A stretch of DNA of 38,125 bases, taken from contig JAZRJL010000030.1 in assembly GCA_045645805.1 (NCBI GenBank), forward strand, positions 1 to 38,125, in the 5' to 3' direction. This document shows, piece after piece, positions 1 to 8,061 of this stretch (position 1 is its first letter; every line of letters starts with the position of its first letter). Below the pieces are notes generated by a model. The model made no database searches, was not told the origin of the DNA, and saw only the letters and a program-made list of their open reading frames with translations. The position numbers and the translations under genes were made by a program. Source of the stretch: SIG440 sp045645805 (lineage in GTDB: Bacteria > Bacillota > Clostridia > Monoglobales > Monoglobaceae).

Positions 1-1
1 C

Positions 2-877
2 ACTCTTCTTGAGAACGCAAGAGAGACAATGGTGTTCACTCAGTTCGGTGAGAAACAGCCTCTTAAGGGCAATAAGGTAGAGTGGAGAAAGTACAATACT
101 TTCGCAAAAGCTCTTACTCCCCTTCAGGAAGGTGTTATTCCTACAGGACAGACATTCGGTATGACCAAAATCGAAGCAGAGACCACTCAGCACGGTGATT
201 ATGTAGCAGTATCAGACAGACTTGAACTTGAGTCTTATGATGATGTTATCTTCGGTGCTACTGAGGAAATGGGTGCAGCAGAGGGTGAAACCTACGATAC
301 ACTCACAAGAAACATCCTCGTTGGTGGTAACTCTGTAATGTACTGCCCTGATGGTGATTCCGAAATCACATCAAGAGATGCACTTACAGATGATTGTATT
401 CTTACTCCTGATGTGGTAAACAGAGCGCAGACTTGGCTTAAGAAAAACAAAGCTCCCAAGATTAACGGTAGCTATGTTGCTCTTATCCATCCTTCTGTAG
501 CTTATGACCTTCGCAACAGTGCAGAATGGAAGGAATACCACAAGTATAACGATGTTGCTCCTATCTTTAAGGGCGAAATCGGTGAGCTTCACGGTGTTCG
601 TTTCATCGAAACAAATAATGCAAAGGTTTGGAAGGAAGAAGGCGGCACAGCGAAGTACGCAACTCTGTTCCTCGGTGCTAAAGCATTTGGTATTCTTGAC
701 CCACAGGGTGAAGGTATGGAAATGATTATAAAGACCAAAGAGCAGATTGGCGGTCCCCTTAATCAGTTCGGCACTATCGGTTACAAGTTCTGCCACGGTG
801 CTAAGATACTGTATCAGGAAAGAATGCTTCGTGTAGAATCAGGCTCACACTTCGGTGACGTTGACGAAGCTAACTAA
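2..877 (+). CDS. Major capsid protein, N4-gp56 family (5' end outside window)
   Basis: The frame is open from base 2, so the gene starts before the window; the ATG at 29 is internal. The visible N-terminus (…LLENARETMVFTQFG) looks like the usual early segment of N4-gp56 family capsid proteins. The middle holds the family-like VALIHPSVAYDLR stretch, followed by 'GVRFIETNNAKVW' and a C-terminal 'GTIGYKFCHGAKIL'. It forms the icosahedral shell. A 9-bp hairpin follows the stop codon and then the next head gene. Family assignment rests on recognised motifs and on the position before other head genes. Confidence 0.88.
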   Translation, partial: TLLENARETMVFTQFGEKQPLKGNKVEWRKYNTFAKALTPLQEGVIPTGQTFGMTKIEAETTQHGDYVAVSDRLELESYDDVIFGATEEMGAAEGETYDTLTRNILVGGNSVMYCPDGDSEITSRDALTDDCILTPDVVNRAQTWLKKNKAPKINGSYVALIHPSVAYDLRNSAEWKEYHKYNDVAPIFKGEIGELHGVRFIETNNAKVWKEEGGTAKYATLFLGAKAFGILDPQGEGMEMIIKTKEQIGGPLNQFGTIGYKFCHGAKILYQERMLRVESGSHFGDVDEAN

Positions 878-887
878 TTGAATGCGA

Positions 888-910
888 GAGGCAGATTCGC
901 CATCTGCCTC
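888..910 (+). other. Perfect 9-bp hairpin between capsid gene and next gene
   Basis: GAGGCAGAT (888-896) and ATCTGCCTC (902-910) are perfect inverted repeats around the loop TCGCC. No T-run follows, so it does not look like an ordinary terminator. It starts 10 bases after the capsid stop codon and could stabilise or process the abundant capsid transcript. That role is inference. Confidence 0.6.
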
Positions 911-938
911 CGTAAATACCATTTATATGGAGGATATT

Positions 939-1214
939 ATGGCAGACACAACTAAAAAAGCAGCAGATAATGCTACGAAAAGCAAAAGAGTTACAGTTCT
1001 ACTTCCGAGACTTCCGGGACAGAATTCGGTTCAGGAAGAATTCTTTTCAGTGAACGGCAAAAACTACATAATCAAACGAGGGGAAGAAGTTGAAATCCCT
1101 GAAGAAGTTGCAGAGGTTATCCGTAATGCTGCAAAAGCAGAGGAATATGCAATGAAGTATGTAGATGGTCTTGACAGAGCCAAAAAGGAAAAGGAAAAAG
1201 AATTGGGACTCTAA
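939..1214 (+). CDS. Small capsid-associated protein, conserved beside N4-gp56 capsids
   Basis: The 91-residue product starts MADTTKKAADN. I chose the ATG at 939 because ATGGAGG lies just upstream; the frame opens at 882, but that stretch covers the hairpin. The segment VTVLLPRLPG…FFSVNGKNYIIKRGEEVEIPEEVAEVI resembles short proteins usually found directly after this capsid type, with the core 'vNGk.y.ikRGeeveiP'. The C-terminus is a charged helix (RAKKEKEKEL). A role in the head, such as decoration or completion, is inferred from position. A terminator follows the stop codon. Confidence 0.6.
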   Translation: MADTTKKAADNATKSKRVTVLLPRLPGQNSVQEEFFSVNGKNYIIKRGEEVEIPEEVAEVIRNAAKAEEYAMKYVDGLDRAKKEKEKELGL

Positions 1215-1225
1215 TATCATGAAAG

Positions 1226-1278
1226 AAAGGATGGGAAGAAAGCATTATTATATGTTCTCTCCCCATCCTTTTTATTTT
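1226..1278 (+). terminator. Rho-independent terminator after the capsid genes
   Basis: AAAGGATGGG (1226-1235) pairs with CCCATCCTTT (1262-1271) around a 26-base loop, and TTTTTATTTT follows. It would separate the highly expressed capsid genes from the fibre and tail genes. The long loop suggests partial read-through. Confidence 0.75.
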
Positions 1279-1292
1279 AAAGGGGTGAAAAA

Positions 1293-2438
1293 ATGACAAT
1301 TAAAGATTGTATTGACAAAGTCGATAACATTAAACCTAATCAGTACACGATTACAGACAAGGTTATGTGGCTTTCCTTCCTTGAGGAAATCATCATTAAT
1401 GAAGTGCTGAAAACACACGAAGGATATGACGGAAGATATGATGATTTCGAAGGCTATTCAGAAGACAGGCTTACTGTTCCTCTTATTGTACCTTCTCCCT
1501 ATGACCGACTCTATGAGGAATATCTCAAGATGATGATTGACAAAGAGAATGGAGAAATCGCAAGGTATAACAATTCTATGGTGTCATACAACACATATAT
1601 GATGGAATACCGAAAGTATTATAACAAGACTCATATGCCTCTTGATACCATCGGAAAAAGAAATGTGATGCTTCCAAGAAAGCCTTCTATTGGTCTTTCA
1701 GATGCAGAATATGAAAACCTTAAGAGGGATATGACGAATATTCTTACCGAACACTTCAACAGTATGGTTTCTCCTGACAAGCTCTCTGCCATTGTTACGG
1801 AATTTGTGCAGAATAATATAGAATTGCTTAAAGGTAAAGACGGAAAGAACGGCATAGATGGTAAGAATGGCTATACTCCGCAGAAGAACATCGATTACTT
1901 TGATGGTAAACAGGGAAAAGCATTTACGTATGCTGACTTTACACCTGAACAGTTGGCTTCGTTGAAAGGCGAAAAGGGTGACAAGGGCGATAAGGGTGAC
2001 CAAGGAGCAAGAGGTCTTCAAGGGCAATCCGGTTATACACCAAAAAAAGGTGTTGATTATTTCACAAGCGAGGAAATAGAGAAAATCAAAGAGACTATCG
2101 CATCTGAAATTAAAGAGGTAGCCGTTCCGTCATACGCATTTGTTAATATTCTTGGAGGAAACGAAAATTGGGTAGCAGAGGATGTAACTGATTCATCAGG
2201 TAATGTTATAGGTGTGCGTTATGGACAGACAGTGAATGTAAATAACGCAGTAATTACTGAACGCAGTAAGGTTGATTTACAGATTGATTCTGAGCAAACA
2301 GTAATATTCTACCAAAAAGACCTTGCTTTTGTAACAGAGAATGATGACGGAGTTGTGACAATTTACTGTGTAGGAAATATCCCTGAAAACGATTACAGGG
2401 TACAAGCAGTTGTAACGGAGGTGGTTGTGAATGGCTAA
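1293..2438 (+). CDS. Head fibre protein with connector-like N-terminal domain and collagen-like repeats
   Basis: This 381-residue protein has a mosaic structure. Residues 1-115 form an all-helical domain (MTIKDCIDKVDN…PYDRLYEEYL…RYNNSMVSYNTYMMEYRKYY) that also occurs alone in the gene at 36285. Residues ~180-250 carry two collagen-like Gly-X-Y stretches (GKDGKNGIDGKNG and GEKGDKGDKGDQG), each followed by a GYTPxKxxDYF motif common in phage fibres. The C-terminal ~100 residues look like a beta-rich tip. The start has AAAGGGGTGA upstream. It is probably a trimeric fibre anchored to the head or neck; this is inference from architecture and position. Confidence 0.65.
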   Translation: MTIKDCIDKVDNIKPNQYTITDKVMWLSFLEEIIINEVLKTHEGYDGRYDDFEGYSEDRLTVPLIVPSPYDRLYEEYLKMMIDKENGEIARYNNSMVSYNTYMMEYRKYYNKTHMPLDTIGKRNVMLPRKPSIGLSDAEYENLKRDMTNILTEHFNSMVSPDKLSAIVTEFVQNNIELLKGKDGKNGIDGKNGYTPQKNIDYFDGKQGKAFTYADFTPEQLASLKGEKGDKGDKGDQGARGLQGQSGYTPKKGVDYFTSEEIEKIKETIASEIKEVAVPSYAFVNILGGNENWVAEDVTDSSGNVIGVRYGQTVNVNNAVITERSKVDLQIDSEQTVIFYQKDLAFVTENDDGVVTIYCVGNIPENDYRVQAVVTEVVVNG

Positions 2439-2631
2439 AATTGTAGGAAATCTTGTAGGTCCGCCTAACCCTCAAATGATTGTTGACAGAGTTCTCAATA
2501 CCGATTCCAATAATCCTATTTCAAACAGTGCTGTATCTGCACATGTTGAAGATATTAATACAGCACTCCTTGAAATAATCGCTATAGCAGAAGACCTTGC
2601 AACACCTGACGGGAATGAGGTGAGGTACTAA
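2431..2631 (+). CDS. Small fibre-associated protein with 'NNPISNSAV' motif
   Basis: The product has 66 residues and overlaps the fibre gene by 8 bases, so translation is probably coupled. It contains VLNTDSNNPISNSAVSAHV, a version of the 's.NPvsNsaV' motif often seen in phage tail-fibre and surface proteins. The rest is a short helix (INTALLEIIAIAEDL). It is probably a structural accessory of the fibre. No enzyme motif is present. Confidence 0.55.
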   Translation: MAKIVGNLVGPPNPQMIVDRVLNTDSNNPISNSAVSAHVEDINTALLEIIAIAEDLATPDGNEVRY

Positions 2632-3458
2632 TGGCTAATAAGAAATACGAAGAGGCTGATGTGCAAGCTATAGCTGTTGCCATCCGTGAAAAGACAGGTA
2701 GTGAAAACACGTATAATGTGTCTGAAATGGCAAGCGGTGTTAATGAGGTGTATGACAAGGGAAGTACAGATGGATGGGATGAGTTTTTAAATATCTTTAC
2801 AGATGACGGAACAAAAGTAAATTATCAATATGCATTTTGTCAAACTGATTTTGGCAACTGTACAATGAATATAAAACCCAAAAATATAGGATATATGTTT
2901 TACAGCTATAGAGGTGAAAAAATTCCCAAAGGTATAGATTGCAGTGAAGCCAACGTAACTGGTGGAAGTAGTGTAAATTCACCTGCTTTTATTTGTGCTT
3001 ATTCAGCGGTTTTGAAAGAGTTTCTTGATATGAATATACCTTTTGCGTGGTATTGGCATAGTGCTTTTCGTGATTGCGGTAACTTAGAAAAAATAGAAAT
3101 AATGCGAGTAAGTGAAACCACCACAGCTAATGCATACGCATACACATTTTCAGGTTGTAAAAAACTTAAAGACATAACTTTTGAGGGTGTTATATGTGTG
3201 GATATCTCCTTTTCATCTTCCCCTCTCACAGTAGAAAGTATGAAAAGCATTATAACCCATCTAAAGAATTATTCAGGGACAGAAAGCGAATACGCCTATA
3301 CTTTAACGCTAAAAGCATCTTGTGTTACTGAACTTGAAACAGCAGAAATTACAGACGAAGACAAGAACTTATTAGAAGAAAAAGGAATTGTCGTTTCTGA
3401 TGATACAACTTGGGTTACAGTGATTGATAACCTTAAATGGAATTTAGTAACAGCATAG
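2631..3458 (+). CDS. BspA/LRR-like phage surface protein, copy 1
   Basis: The product has 275 residues and its ATG shares one base with the previous stop codon (TAATG). The N-terminus (KKYEEADVQAIAVAIREKTG) resembles short docking segments of Firmicutes phage tail proteins. The middle has leucine-rich-repeat-like elements of the BspA type ('FRDCGNLEKIEIMRV', 'FSGCKKLKDITFEGV'). The C-terminal 90 residues (ISFSSSPLTVESMKS…TWVTVIDNLKW) are nearly shared with the next gene. It probably contacts the host surface. The two genes look like a tandem duplication whose middle has diverged. Confidence 0.6.
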   Translation: MANKKYEEADVQAIAVAIREKTGSENTYNVSEMASGVNEVYDKGSTDGWDEFLNIFTDDGTKVNYQYAFCQTDFGNCTMNIKPKNIGYMFYSYRGEKIPKGIDCSEANVTGGSSVNSPAFICAYSAVLKEFLDMNIPFAWYWHSAFRDCGNLEKIEIMRVSETTTANAYAYTFSGCKKLKDITFEGVICVDISFSSSPLTVESMKSIITHLKNYSGTESEYAYTLTLKASCVTELETAEITDEDKNLLEEKGIVVSDDTTWVTVIDNLKWNLVTA

Positions 3459-3469
3459 GAGGTGATAGT

Positions 3470-4255
3470 ATGTCTTTATCTGAAAATACAAGAAATTTAC
3501 TTACTACTATAGCTGAGTATTTACCAAGAGTAAAACAGCAAGGGTATGATGAAGGAACCGCAGACGGTTGGACAGAGTTTCAAACATTATTAACGAATAG
3601 TGGTAACAGAAGGGTGGTAAACAGACTTTTTTGTGAAACTGACTTTACAGGGAAAACATTCAGCCCAATATGGTATCCGAAATATTTGGGAAGTATATTT
3701 TATAACTATGCTGGGAAAGAATTACCGAGTGGAATTGATTGCTCTAAAGCAGAAAAAAATGAAACATCGACTGACCACTCTATTTGCCCTGTCCTCATTG
3801 TTGGGTATGCAGCTTATTTAGAAAATTTCCCCGACATAGGCATTAAAGCATATAAAGACATTACACAGATGTTTAGAGGGTGCAATTCGTTAAAAAATAT
3901 AGAAGTAGTAAGGGTTTATGAAGATACGACGTTTAGTAATACGTTTTTAGCTTGCGGAAATCTTCTATATATCAGATTTGAGGGTGTAATAGGAAGAGAT
4001 ATTTCTTTTTCATCGTCTCCTCTAACAGTCGAAAGTATGAAGAGCGTAATAACACATCTAAAAAATTACACAGGGACAGAAAGTGAAAAAGCTTACACAT
4101 TAACATTAAAATCATCTTGTGTAACAAAATTAGAAACAGCAGAGTTTACAGATGAGGATAAAGGAGTATTGTCTGAGAATGGTATTATAGTTGATGAGAA
4201 TACAACGTGGGTGACAGTTATAGATGATTTAAAATGGAATTTAGTTTCAGCATAA
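3470..4255 (+). CDS. BspA/LRR-like phage surface protein, copy 2
   Basis: The 261-residue product starts MSLSENTRNLL. The ATG at 3470 is chosen because AGGAGGTGA precedes it; the frame opens 33 bases earlier. It is a paralogue of the preceding gene. The docking-like N-terminus differs, but 'DEGTADGWTEF' matches 'DKGSTDGWDEF', and the C-terminal part repeats ISFSSSPLTVESMKS, HLKNYTGTES and TWVTVIDDLKWNLVSA. The central region ('FRGCNSLKNIEVVRV') carries the differences. At DNA level the shared part differs largely at silent positions, so the duplication is not recent. A host-recognition role is inferred. Confidence 0.6.
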   Translation: MSLSENTRNLLTTIAEYLPRVKQQGYDEGTADGWTEFQTLLTNSGNRRVVNRLFCETDFTGKTFSPIWYPKYLGSIFYNYAGKELPSGIDCSKAEKNETSTDHSICPVLIVGYAAYLENFPDIGIKAYKDITQMFRGCNSLKNIEVVRVYEDTTFSNTFLACGNLLYIRFEGVIGRDISFSSSPLTVESMKSVITHLKNYTGTESEKAYTLTLKSSCVTKLETAEFTDEDKGVLSENGIIVDENTTWVTVIDDLKWNLVSA

Positions 4256-4268
4256 AAGGGGTGATTAG

Positions 4269-4532
4269 ATGTACAAGGGAATTGAACCAATTATTGAAAA
4301 TACAATATTCGAAGCTCGAATGAGCGAAAATGAAGAAATTTTATCATATCGTATTTTTCCTGCTGAAGGTTATAAGCTTCACGAAAAAACTCTTGATGAA
4401 CCTGTTGTGGATGAAGAGACGATGCAAGAAACGGGAGAAATCAAGAAAGGTTACACAAAGTCATTTGTAACAGCAGGTTATAATTATGATTTCGAGGAAA
4501 ATGAAAGAGAGATTTATGCAGTGAAGGAGTGA
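4269..4532 (+). CDS. Small conserved tail-region protein, unknown function
   Basis: The 87-residue acidic protein (MYKGIEPIIENTIFEARM…) is preceded by GGGGTGA and lies 4 bases before the amidase gene. It has no membrane segment or enzyme motif. The centre carries DEPVVDEETMQETGEI, suggesting an exposed loop. I do not recognise the family. Position between the surface proteins and the endolysin suggests a virion or lysis accessory. Confidence 0.45.
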   Translation: MYKGIEPIIENTIFEARMSENEEILSYRIFPAEGYKLHEKTLDEPVVDEETMQETGEIKKGYTKSFVTAGYNYDFEENEREIYAVKE

Positions 4533-4536
4533 TAGA

Positions 4537-5253
4537 ATGTTTAAAATAGCATTAGATGCAGGGCATGGGATAAACACTCCCGGAAAAAGATGTCTTAAAA
4601 CGATTGATAAAAACGAAACACGTGAATGGTGGTTGAATGACCGAATATGCGACAAGGTTGAATCAATGCTAAAGGCATATGATGGATATTCACTTCTCAG
4701 GGTAGATGATACCACAGGAAAAACAGATGTATCCCTTGCAGAAAGAGTAAGGAAAGCTAATAACTATGGAGCAAACATCTATCTATCGGTACATCATAAT
4801 GCAGGGATTAATGGTGGAAATGGTGGTGGAATTATATCCATTGCTTATACCACAGCATCTGTAAAGACAAAAGAATATCAGAAGCTTATTTATAACAAGC
4901 TGATTGAGGAAACAGGACTTAAGGGTAACAGAAGCACTCCCCTCCCCTTGCAGAATCTGTATGTTTGCAGAGAAACATCCATGCCTGCCGTATTGGTAGA
5001 GTGTGGGTTTATGGATAGTGCAACAGATGTGCCTATTATCCTTACTGAAACATTTGCAGATAATTGTGCAACGGCATTGGTTAATTCCTTAGTCAAGATT
5101 GGTAATCTTACCAAGAAAAAGGTTGTAACACCAAAAGAAGACACTAACGGCAAAATATACCGAGTTCAGGTCGGTGCATATTCTGTAAAGGCAAATGCAG
5201 AAGCTATGCAGAAGAAACTAAAAGCAGATGGATATGATGCAATTATTGTATAG
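4537..5253 (+). CDS. Endolysin: N-acetylmuramoyl-L-alanine amidase (Amidase_3) with SPOR-like tail
   Basis: The enzyme cleaves the bond between muramic acid and the stem peptide of peptidoglycan to release progeny. Residues 1-190 form the zinc amidase domain: DAGHG with zinc ligand His10, a Glu around 27-30, SVHHNA with His86/87, and the catalytic Glu155 in LVECGFMD. After a Lys/Thr-rich linker comes YRVQVGAYSVKANAEAMQKK, the first half of a SPOR domain, ending abruptly at IIV. The short SPOR part may still bind denuded glycan. The next two genes encode an XhlA-like protein and a holin, completing a lysis cassette. Confidence 0.92.
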   Translation: MFKIALDAGHGINTPGKRCLKTIDKNETREWWLNDRICDKVESMLKAYDGYSLLRVDDTTGKTDVSLAERVRKANNYGANIYLSVHHNAGINGGNGGGIISIAYTTASVKTKEYQKLIYNKLIEETGLKGNRSTPLPLQNLYVCRETSMPAVLVECGFMDSATDVPIILTETFADNCATALVNSLVKIGNLTKKKVVTPKEDTNGKIYRVQVGAYSVKANAEAMQKKLKADGYDAIIV

Positions 5254-5266
5254 GGGGTGACATCAT

Positions 5267-5563
5267 ATGATGGATTTAGAACACGAAAAGAGATTGACAG
5301 AGACGGAGGCTCGCTCAAAGTCAAATACAAAAAGAATCGATGAAATTGAGAAAAAGCAAGGAGACATTGCAGACCTTGTAAGCTCAGTTAAAGTTCTTGC
5401 AGACAGAGAGGTAAGAGTCGAAAAGGATGTCAAAGAAATTAAGGATGATGTCAAGGAAATGAAATCAAAACCCGGCAAGCTATGGGAAGGTATTGTGGAA
5501 AAGATAATCTATACCATTGTCGGTGGTATTGTTACTTATGCTTTAGTAAAACTTGGATTATAA
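5267..5563 (+). CDS. XhlA-like haemolysin/lysis accessory protein
   Basis: The 98-residue product has a long charged coiled coil (residues 1-70: EHEKRLTETEAR…VEKDVKEIKDDVKEM) and one C-terminal membrane segment (IIYTIVGGIVTYALVKLGL). This is the XhlA pattern, in which a membrane-anchored coiled coil works with the holin and amidase. GGGGGTGA precedes the start; an in-frame second ATG follows at 5270. Confidence 0.75.
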   Translation: MMDLEHEKRLTETEARSKSNTKRIDEIEKKQGDIADLVSSVKVLADREVRVEKDVKEIKDDVKEMKSKPGKLWEGIVEKIIYTIVGGIVTYALVKLGL

Positions 5564-5579
5564 AAGGAGAGATTGAAAA

Positions 5580-5873
5580 ATGTACGAAATGTTAAATGAA
5601 TTTATTAAGCCTGAATTGTTGGTTTTAATTCCGGTACTGTACTTACTTGGTACGGCACTTAAGAAGTCACAGATAGCAGACAAGCATATTCCGTGGATAT
5701 TGGGAGCTATATCAGTGGTTTTAAGCCTTATGTTTATTGCATCAACATCTGTTATTAACGGATGGCAGGAAGCACTTATGGCAGTGTTCTCAGGCTTGAC
5801 TCAAGGTGTTTTGTGTGCAGGTGCAAGTGTGTATGTAAATCAGATTGTAAAGCAATCAGGTAAGGGCGAATAG
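5580..5873 (+). CDS. Phage holin
   Basis: The 97-residue membrane protein has three hydrophobic segments (ELLVLIPVLYLLGTAL, IPWILGAISVVLSLMFIA and MAVFSGLTQGVLCAGASVYV) and a charged C-terminus. It resembles short Firmicutes holins that form pores at lysis time. It follows the XhlA-like gene with AAAGGAGAG upstream. The exact holin superfamily cannot be fixed by eye. Confidence 0.8.
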   Translation: MYEMLNEFIKPELLVLIPVLYLLGTALKKSQIADKHIPWILGAISVVLSLMFIASTSVINGWQEALMAVFSGLTQGVLCAGASVYVNQIVKQSGKGE

Positions 5874-5898
5874 TTTATAAGCACAAGGAGGATATCAA

Positions 5899-7695
5899 AT
5901 GCGATTTCCTAAATTACAAGAAGTAACAAGGCACAGAGAAATGACAAAGATATTTGGTGGCTACAACCACCAAATATCTTGTGAAGAAGGACAGTTTTTT
6001 GATATGAAAAATATGACTTCTAAATACTTCCCTGTTTTATCTCCAAGACAGAACAGAGGTATCGTAAAAACCTTTGTTTATCCACAAGGAATACTTGATA
6101 AAGAAGATATATGGTGGATAGATAACAAGGTGTTGTATAAGAACGGTGCAGAAGTCAAATTGGATGGCATAACATTAACAGATGCATCCCCTAAAACATT
6201 GGCTAAGATGGGCGCATATATCATCATTATGCCTGACAAGGTTTGGTGTAAGGCGAATGATGACGATTTAAGCCTTGAGTGCGGATATATGGAGCATAAG
6301 GCAGAAGTAAAGGGTGTCACCATTACCATTTGCGAGGCATCAGGCAAAGCAATAGAGTGGCACGATGCCGATTATTACAAGACAAACGCACCTAAAGATG
6401 GAAGCTATATGATGTCGGTAAACTCAAACGGCAAGCCTTCCCTTAAGGTTTATTCAGCTACCACTTCAATTTGGATGACAGTTGCATCCACATATGTGCA
6501 GATTACGGCTCCGGGGATTGGCAAAGGTTTTGAAAAGGAAGACGGAATCAAGATAACAACAGACGATATATCACAATCACTTGACAACATCTTTATCAAT
6601 AAAGAGGAAGACGGAACACATTATTCCACTAACACATACATTGTTGACAAAACGGATGATTGTATCACTATTCCCGGTATTTACAAAGGAGCTGTTACAA
6701 GCTTCCCTGATATGACAATTACAGTAGAAAGAAAAGTGCCTGATATGTCATTTATCACGGAATGCAACAACAGACTTTGGGGATGCAGTAAGGATGGACA
6801 CGAAATATACTGCTGCAAGCTTGGTGATGTGAAGAATTGGAACTGTTTCAGGGGAGCATCTACGGATTCTTGGGCAGCAACGATAGGCTCTGATGGTAAG
6901 TTTACAGGAGCTATCACCTATTTGGGTTATCCTATGTTTTTTAAGGAAGACAGCCTTATAAAAATATCCGTCAGCGCAACAGGAGGACACCAAACAAAAG
7001 AAACGATATGCAGAGGAGTACAGAACGGCTCAAGCGGTAGCTTAACAGTGCTTAACGAAATTTTGTACTACAAGTCATCTTCAGGTGTTTGTGGGTATAA
7101 CGGAAGCCTTCCCTACTCCATCTCAGAAGAGTTGGGAGATGTAAGCTATCACGATGCCGTTGCAGGTGCAATAGGAGATAAATACTACATCTCAATGCGT
7201 GACAACAAGAATGTATATAGCCTCTTCGTCTATGATACCAAGACAGGAATATGGTGCAAGGAAGATAATACGGAGGTGCTTTCCTTCTGCAAGTACAAGG
7301 ATGACCTATACTACATTGACAGTAAGGATAACACAATGAAATCTGTAGGTGGTACACTCCTATATGATGTTCCTGAGAAAGCCATTGAGGATAAAATTGA
7401 TTGGTTTGTTGAGTCAGGAACAATAGGCTACTCTTCCCCTGACAACAAGTATGTCGGCAGAATTAATCTAAGAATCACTTTAGAGGTTGGCACTAATGTC
7501 GGATTTTTCCTTCAGTATGATTCTTGTGGAGAGTGGGAACATAAATTCAGTATGAGTGGAACAGGAACGAGAACGTATTCAATACCCATCATCCCAAAAA
7601 GATGTGACCATTTCAAATACAAGTTATCAGGCAGAGGGTCTTGTAAGATTCACTCAATTACCAAGGTAGTTGAAGAAGGAAGTGATGGCAGATGA
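5899..7695 (+). CDS. Tail nozzle / tail tubular B-like beta-propeller protein
   Basis: The 598-residue protein is preceded by AAGGAGGATATC. The early 'FGGYNHQISCEEGQFFDMKNM' and the central run of NRLWGCSKDGHEIY, GDVKNWNCF, GAITYLGYPMFFKED, GVQNGSSGSL, ILYYKSSSGVCGYNG are the repeated blades typical of podovirus nozzle proteins in Firmicutes phages. It should form the distal tail tube through which DNA leaves. A 14-bp perfect hairpin lies within the first codons. The stop overlaps the next start (ATGA). Family call is by pattern, not search. Confidence 0.7.
   Translation: MRFPKLQEVTRHREMTKIFGGYNHQISCEEGQFFDMKNMTSKYFPVLSPRQNRGIVKTFVYPQGILDKEDIWWIDNKVLYKNGAEVKLDGITLTDASPKTLAKMGAYIIIMPDKVWCKANDDDLSLECGYMEHKAEVKGVTITICEASGKAIEWHDADYYKTNAPKDGSYMMSVNSNGKPSLKVYSATTSIWMTVASTYVQITAPGIGKGFEKEDGIKITTDDISQSLDNIFINKEEDGTHYSTNTYIVDKTDDCITIPGIYKGAVTSFPDMTITVERKVPDMSFITECNNRLWGCSKDGHEIYCCKLGDVKNWNCFRGASTDSWAATIGSDGKFTGAITYLGYPMFFKEDSLIKISVSATGGHQTKETICRGVQNGSSGSLTVLNEILYYKSSSGVCGYNGSLPYSISEELGDVSYHDAVAGAIGDKYYISMRDNKNVYSLFVYDTKTGIWCKEDNTEVLSFCKYKDDLYYIDSKDNTMKSVGGTLLYDVPEKAIEDKIDWFVESGTIGYSSPDNKYVGRINLRITLEVGTNVGFFLQYDSCGEWEHKFSMSGTGTRTYSIPIIPKRCDHFKYKLSGRGSCKIHSITKVVEEGSDGR
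5947..5980 (+). other. 14-bp perfect hairpin inside the start of the nozzle gene
   Basis: AAGATATTTGGTGG (5947-5960) and CCACCAAATATCTT (5967-5980) are perfect inverted repeats with loop CTACAA. It begins 48 bases after the start codon and encodes the conserved KIFGGYNHQIS stretch, so codon choice forms the stem. It could slow ribosomes or set transcript level. Confidence 0.65.
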
Positions 7696-8060
7696 TGGAT
7701 ATGTTTCCTTTCCCAAGAACTACGGGAAATACTACAGAAGATAAGGTGGCAGACATTTTAAGCTATCTTATTCAGTTCAAGGAAGCATTGGAATTTGCTC
7801 TTATGAATATATCTACGGAAAACCTTTCGCCTGACTTGGTAAACAAACTGAATGAAATGGGTGCAAATATCGAAAAGAGCAGTGAAGAAAGGGTAAATGA
7901 AATTAGACAGATTTCAGTTAATACACTTACTATTTCTGATGTTTGTGAGTCGGAACTATTGAAAACAAAGATATTAGACGAAATTGAGAAAAACGTAACA
8001 ATAAATGTCAATGTTGAAACAGGACATTTAGAATATACCACACGAAAAGAGGGGGTTTAA
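7692..8060 (+). CDS. Small tail-associated protein, unknown function
   Basis: The 122-residue product overlaps the nozzle stop codon (ATGA). An N-terminal FPFPRTTGN leads into helices (VADILSYLIQFKEALEFALMNI, LVNKLNEMG) and ends in a short beta stretch (VTINVNVETGHLEYTT). Short helical proteins of this type commonly follow nozzle genes in related phages, where they may help assemble the tail. That role is inferred from position. A second ATG at 7695 is also possible. Confidence 0.5.
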   Translation: MMDMFPFPRTTGNTTEDKVADILSYLIQFKEALEFALMNISTENLSPDLVNKLNEMGANIEKSSEERVNEIRQISVNTLTISDVCESELLKTKILDEIEKNVTINVNVETGHLEYTTRKEGV

Positions 8061-8061
8061 T

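Noticed and set aside
371..796. 141-codon open frame antisense to the capsid gene
   Set aside because: It mirrors a strongly coding gene with regular codon use, has no family pattern and no promoter or ribosome site.
2631..4255. Diversity-generating retroelement (template and variable repeats)
   Set aside because: The duplicated ends suggested one, but there is no reverse transcriptase and differences are spread over all bases, not adenines.
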